8,557 nucleotides of DNA from Firmicutes bacterium UBA5301 (GTDB lineage Bacteria > Bacillota > UBA5301), in NCBI GenBank assembly GCA_002408345.1, contig DHRX01000091.1, positions 1 to 8,557 on the forward strand, read 5' to 3'. The translations under genes and the position numbers were made by a program. This document shows, piece after piece, positions 5,798 through 8,557 of this stretch (position 1 is the first letter of the stretch; each line of letters opens with the position of its first letter). The notes beneath the pieces are model-generated. The model was not told the origin of the DNA. It searched no databases and saw only the letters and a program-made list of their open reading frames with translations.

Positions 5798-8557
5798 TTA
5801 TTCTTCATCCTCATCGTTATAGTCCAAACTATCATCTTCATCGTCCTGGTTAGAACCGATACCTTGGAGCAAGGTGAGTATCTCTTCCTCCGTAGTCTCA
5901 TCGTCTAGATCGTCTGCATCAAATTCTTCATCTTCATCATCTTCCGGTAAACTAACCTCATCATCTGCACTATCATTTTCACTGTCATCTTCTTCATCGT
6001 CCAAGAATTCCTCAGCTTCTTCGTCAGATTCAGCTTCGTCATCCTCTGGTTTTCCACGCTCTTCCCGAACCTGAATATCTATACCTAACTCTTTAGCCAT
6101 TTCACTAACATCCTCGTCTTCTTCCCGAATCTCTACTTCCTGTTGATCTTCAGAAATAACTCGAACATCTAAAGCTAGGCTTTGTAACTCTTTGATTAAT
6201 ACCTTAAAGGATTCAGGTACCCCAGGTTCAGGAATATTTTCGCCTTTTACAATTGCTTCGTAGGTCTTGACACGTCCGACTACATCATCAGACTTAACCG
6301 TTAGCAACTCTTGTAGAGTATAAGCTGCTCCATAAGCTTCTAACGCCCAAACTTCCATTTCCCCAAAGCGTTGTCCACCAAACTGAGCCTTACCACCCAA
6401 GGGTTGCTGGGTAACCAGGGAATAAGGTCCGGTTGACCGGGCGTGAATCTTATCATCAACCAAGTGAGCCAATTTCAACATGTAGATAATACCAACCGTA
6501 ACCGATTCATCAAAAGGCTCACCAGTTCGCCCGTCGTAAAGAACGGTTTTACCATTCTCCGGAAGGCCAGCGTTTTTCAGCTCAGCCAAAACTTCTTCCT
6601 CTGATGCCCCGTCAAAAATAGGGGTAGCCACATAAAAGCCGGCACTCTTAGCCGCCCAGGCCAAGTGGGTTTCTAAAACTTGACCGATGTTCATACGGGA
6701 CGGAACCCCCAAGGGGTTTAGAACAATCTCAACCGGTGTACCATCAGGTAAGAAAGGCATATCCTCTTCCGGCATAATCCGGGCAATAACACCTTTGTTA
6801 CCATGTCGACCAGCCATTTTATCGCCCTCAGAAATCTTCCGCTTCTGGGCTAAGTAAACTCGAACTAATTGGTTTACACCTGGGGAAAGCTCATCCCCAT
6901 TCTCCCGAGAAAAGACTTTAACATCAACTACTTTACCGCCGGTGCCATGAGGAACTCGTAAAGATGTATCTCGAACTTCCCGAGCTTTCTCACCAAAGAT
7001 CGCCCGTAGTAAACGTTCCTCAGCGGTTAATTCGGTCTCCCCTTTTGGAGTAACCTTACCAACTAGAATATCACCGGGTCGGACTTCAGCACCGATTCGA
7101 ATAATCCCCCGGGCATCCAAATCCTTTAGTTGATCCTCGCCAACATTAGGGATATCACTGGTAATCTCTTCGGCTCCTAACTTAGTGTCTCGAGCCTCAC
7201 ATTCGTATTCCTCAATATGAATCGAAGTAAATACATCTTCCTTAACCAATTTTTCACTTAGAAGAATTGCATCTTCATAGTTATAGCCTTCCCAGGGCAT
7301 AAACGCCACTAGTACGTTACGGCCTAAGGCTAACTCTCCTTCATCGGTAGACGGGCCATCAGCTATAACATCGCCTTTCTCCACTCGTTGACCTTTACGG
7401 ACTATTGGCTTTTGGTTAAAGCAAGTACCCTGGTTGGATTTTTCAAATTTTGCTAAGTCGTAGCGGTCTAATTTACCGTTGCTATTTTTAATTACTATCT
7501 GGGTAGCTGTAACCTTTTGAACTACCCCAGACTCCCGGGCTAAGACAACGACACCAGAATCTTTTGCCGCCTTAAACTCCATTCCGGTCCCAACAATAGG
7601 AGCGTCTGTAGTTATTAGGGGTACAGCCTGACGTTGCATGTTCGAACCCATTAAGGCCCGAGAAGCATCGTCGTTCTCTAAAAACGGAATCAAAGCTGTC
7701 GCGATACTAAAAACCTGTTTCGGGGAGACATCCATATAGTCGACATCTTCCCGGGGAATAATGATAATCTCATCCATGTAACGGGCGGTCACCCGATCAT
7801 GGACAAAGTATCCGTTTTCGTCGACCGGTTCGTTAGCTTGACAAACTACATAGTTATCTTCCTCGTCAGCTGTCAAATATTCAATTTCGTCAAGAACCCG
7901 ACCATTATCTACTTTCTGGTACGGCGTTTCGATAAAGCCATACTCGTTAATCATGGCGTAAGTACAAAGTGAGCCGATTAGCCCAATGTTCGGTCCTTCC
8001 GGGGTCTCAATAGGACAAACACGTCCATAGTGAGAATGGTGTACGTCTCGAACATCAAAACCAGCACGTTCCCGACTTAATCCCCCTGGTCCTAGCGCAC
8101 TTAAACGCCGCTTGTGAGTTAATTCAGCCAAGGGGTTAGTCTGATCCATAAACTGTGAAAGCTGACTCGAACCAAAAAATTCTTTAATCGCTGCTACTAC
8201 CGGTCGAATATTAATCAGAGCCTGGGGAGTAATAATATCTACATCCTGGATAGTCATCCGTTCCCGGACTACCCGCTCCATTCTAGCCAAACCGATTCTA
8301 AACTGGTTCTGTAGTAACTCACCTACAGATTTCAGTCGCCGATTACCTAAATGGTCAATATCATCGACATTACCAATACCATCGTAAAGGTTAAAAAGAT
8401 AACCGATAACAGCTAATATATCCTCTTTTACTATGGTTTTAACATCAGGTTTTGGTGCCCCATTCGATAGAATAGCTACCACATGACCAGCAGCCGTCTT
8501 CACTTCAACCCGGGTAACCCTAGCGTCTTCAATAACGGCAGCTAATTTTTTGTCAAT
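5798..8557 (-). CDS. rpoB: DNA-directed RNA polymerase beta subunit, missing its N-terminal part (cut by the right window edge)
   Basis: Beta forms one pincer of RNA polymerase and carries the rifampicin pocket. The window holds 919 codons plus stop and is open at the edge; by comparison with B. subtilis RpoB roughly the first quarter is outside. Numbering from the window edge: DDIDHLGNRR at 65-74; the rifampicin region 129-160 with the unchanged GSSQLSQFMDQ and LTHKRRLSALGPGGL; GYNYEDAILLSEKL at 424-437 (E428, D429 near the active site); K580 and K588 in GDKMAGRHGNKGV, the conserved active-site lysines; and the C-terminal QPLGGKAQFGGQRFGEMEVWALEAYGA at 718-744, which packs with beta'. The family core ends near residue 804. 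It is followed by about 115 extra residues, of which the last 84 contain 48 Asp/Glu. No frameshift is seen. Rifampicin sensitivity is expected from the unchanged pocket, an inference only. Confidence 0.99.
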   Translation of the reverse strand: MDKKLAAVIEDARVTRVEVKTAAGHVVAILSNGAPKPDVKTIVKEDILAVIGYLFNLYDGIGNVDDIDHLGNRRLKSVGELLQNQFRIGLARMERVVRERMTIQDVDIITPQALINIRPVVAAIKEFFGSSQLSQFMDQTNPLAELTHKRRLSALGPGGLSRERAGFDVRDVHHSHYGRVCPIETPEGPNIGLIGSLCTYAMINEYGFIETPYQKVDNGRVLDEIEYLTADEEDNYVVCQANEPVDENGYFVHDRVTARYMDEIIIIPREDVDYMDVSPKQVFSIATALIPFLENDDASRALMGSNMQRQAVPLITTDAPIVGTGMEFKAAKDSGVVVLARESGVVQKVTATQIVIKNSNGKLDRYDLAKFEKSNQGTCFNQKPIVRKGQRVEKGDVIADGPSTDEGELALGRNVLVAFMPWEGYNYEDAILLSEKLVKEDVFTSIHIEEYECEARDTKLGAEEITSDIPNVGEDQLKDLDARGIIRIGAEVRPGDILVGKVTPKGETELTAEERLLRAIFGEKAREVRDTSLRVPHGTGGKVVDVKVFSRENGDELSPGVNQLVRVYLAQKRKISEGDKMAGRHGNKGVIARIMPEEDMPFLPDGTPVEIVLNPLGVPSRMNIGQVLETHLAWAAKSAGFYVATPIFDGASEEEVLAELKNAGLPENGKTVLYDGRTGEPFDESVTVGIIYMLKLAHLVDDKIHARSTGPYSLVTQQPLGGKAQFGGQRFGEMEVWALEAYGAAYTLQELLTVKSDDVVGRVKTYEAIVKGENIPEPGVPESFKVLIKELQSLALDVRVISEDQQEVEIREEDEDVSEMAKELGIDIQVREERGKPEDDEAESDEEAEEFLDDEEDDSENDSADDEVSLPEDDEDEEFDADDLDDETTEEEILTLLQGIGSNQDDEDDSLDYNDEDEE
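5801..6052 (-). other. Sequence coding for the highly acidic, low-complexity C-terminal tail of RpoB
   Basis: These 84 codons encode 48 Asp/Glu and one Lys (the first residue), in runs such as FLDDEEDD, PEDDEDEEFDADD and DYNDEDEE. The DNA is correspondingly repetitive in GAA/GAT triplets (TCTTCATC-like units on the plus strand), which may make it prone to length change. A short hydrophobic stretch, EEEILTLLQGIG (5855-5890), interrupts the acidic run. Acidic RpoB tails are known in Firmicutes; this one appears longer and denser than the B. subtilis tail as I recall it. Confidence 0.85.

Noticed and set aside
5874..6074. Plus-strand open frame encoding a serine-rich 66-residue protein
   Set aside because: It is the exact antisense of the acidic RpoB tail: GAA/GAT triplets read backwards give Ser codons. 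No ribosome binding site and no independent evidence of coding.
1..8557. Mobile element, CRISPR array, defence or other novel system
   Set aside because: Every stretch above about 100 bases is accounted for by a conserved housekeeping gene in the standard order; no long repeats, integrase or transposase, or unknown gene is present.

Overview
The window is a core translation/transcription cluster read entirely from the minus strand. In order of transcription it holds rpoB (5' part missing, runs off the right edge), rpoC, a small L7Ae/YbxF-family protein gene, rpsL, rpsG and fusA (3' part missing, runs off the left edge). The order rpoB-rpoC-L7Ae-like-rpsL-rpsG-fusA is typical of Firmicutes. 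The separate beta and beta' genes, the S12 N-terminal insertion, the strong AAGGAGG-type ribosome binding sites, the acidic RpoB tail and a GC content that looks to be in the mid-40s per cent all fit a Clostridia-class bacterium. Genus cannot be decided from the sequence alone.

Layout, right to left: rpoB (<8557 to 5798) makes the RNA polymerase beta subunit from before the rifampicin-binding region to an unusually acidic C-terminus. After 35 bases comes rpoC (5762 to 2331), a complete beta' subunit with both zinc sites and the NADFDGD catalytic loop. The 103-base gap after rpoC (2228-2330) is the only sizeable non-coding stretch. It holds a near-consensus sigma-A promoter (TTGACA, 17 bases, TAAAAT) whose -35 box lies inside a near-perfect 23-bp palindrome. 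Then follow the L7Ae-like gene (2227 to 1964), rpsL (1934 to 1518), rpsG (1478 to 1008) and fusA (968 to <1), with gaps of 29, 39 and 39 bases and no visible terminator.

The genes form one or two transcription units. RNA polymerase beta and beta' are made together. S12, S7 and EF-G, which build the decoding and translocation machinery, can probably also be transcribed from the promoter after rpoC. Three of the five visible starts are non-ATG (TTG for rpoC and fusA, GTG for rpsL).

I found no mobile element, CRISPR array, tRNA, rRNA or defence system, and no candidate for a previously undescribed system. The points that deserve a second look are the promoter/palindrome overlap after rpoC and the long acidic tail of RpoB with an embedded hydrophobic segment. 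Plus-strand open frames here are shadows of conserved minus-strand genes.
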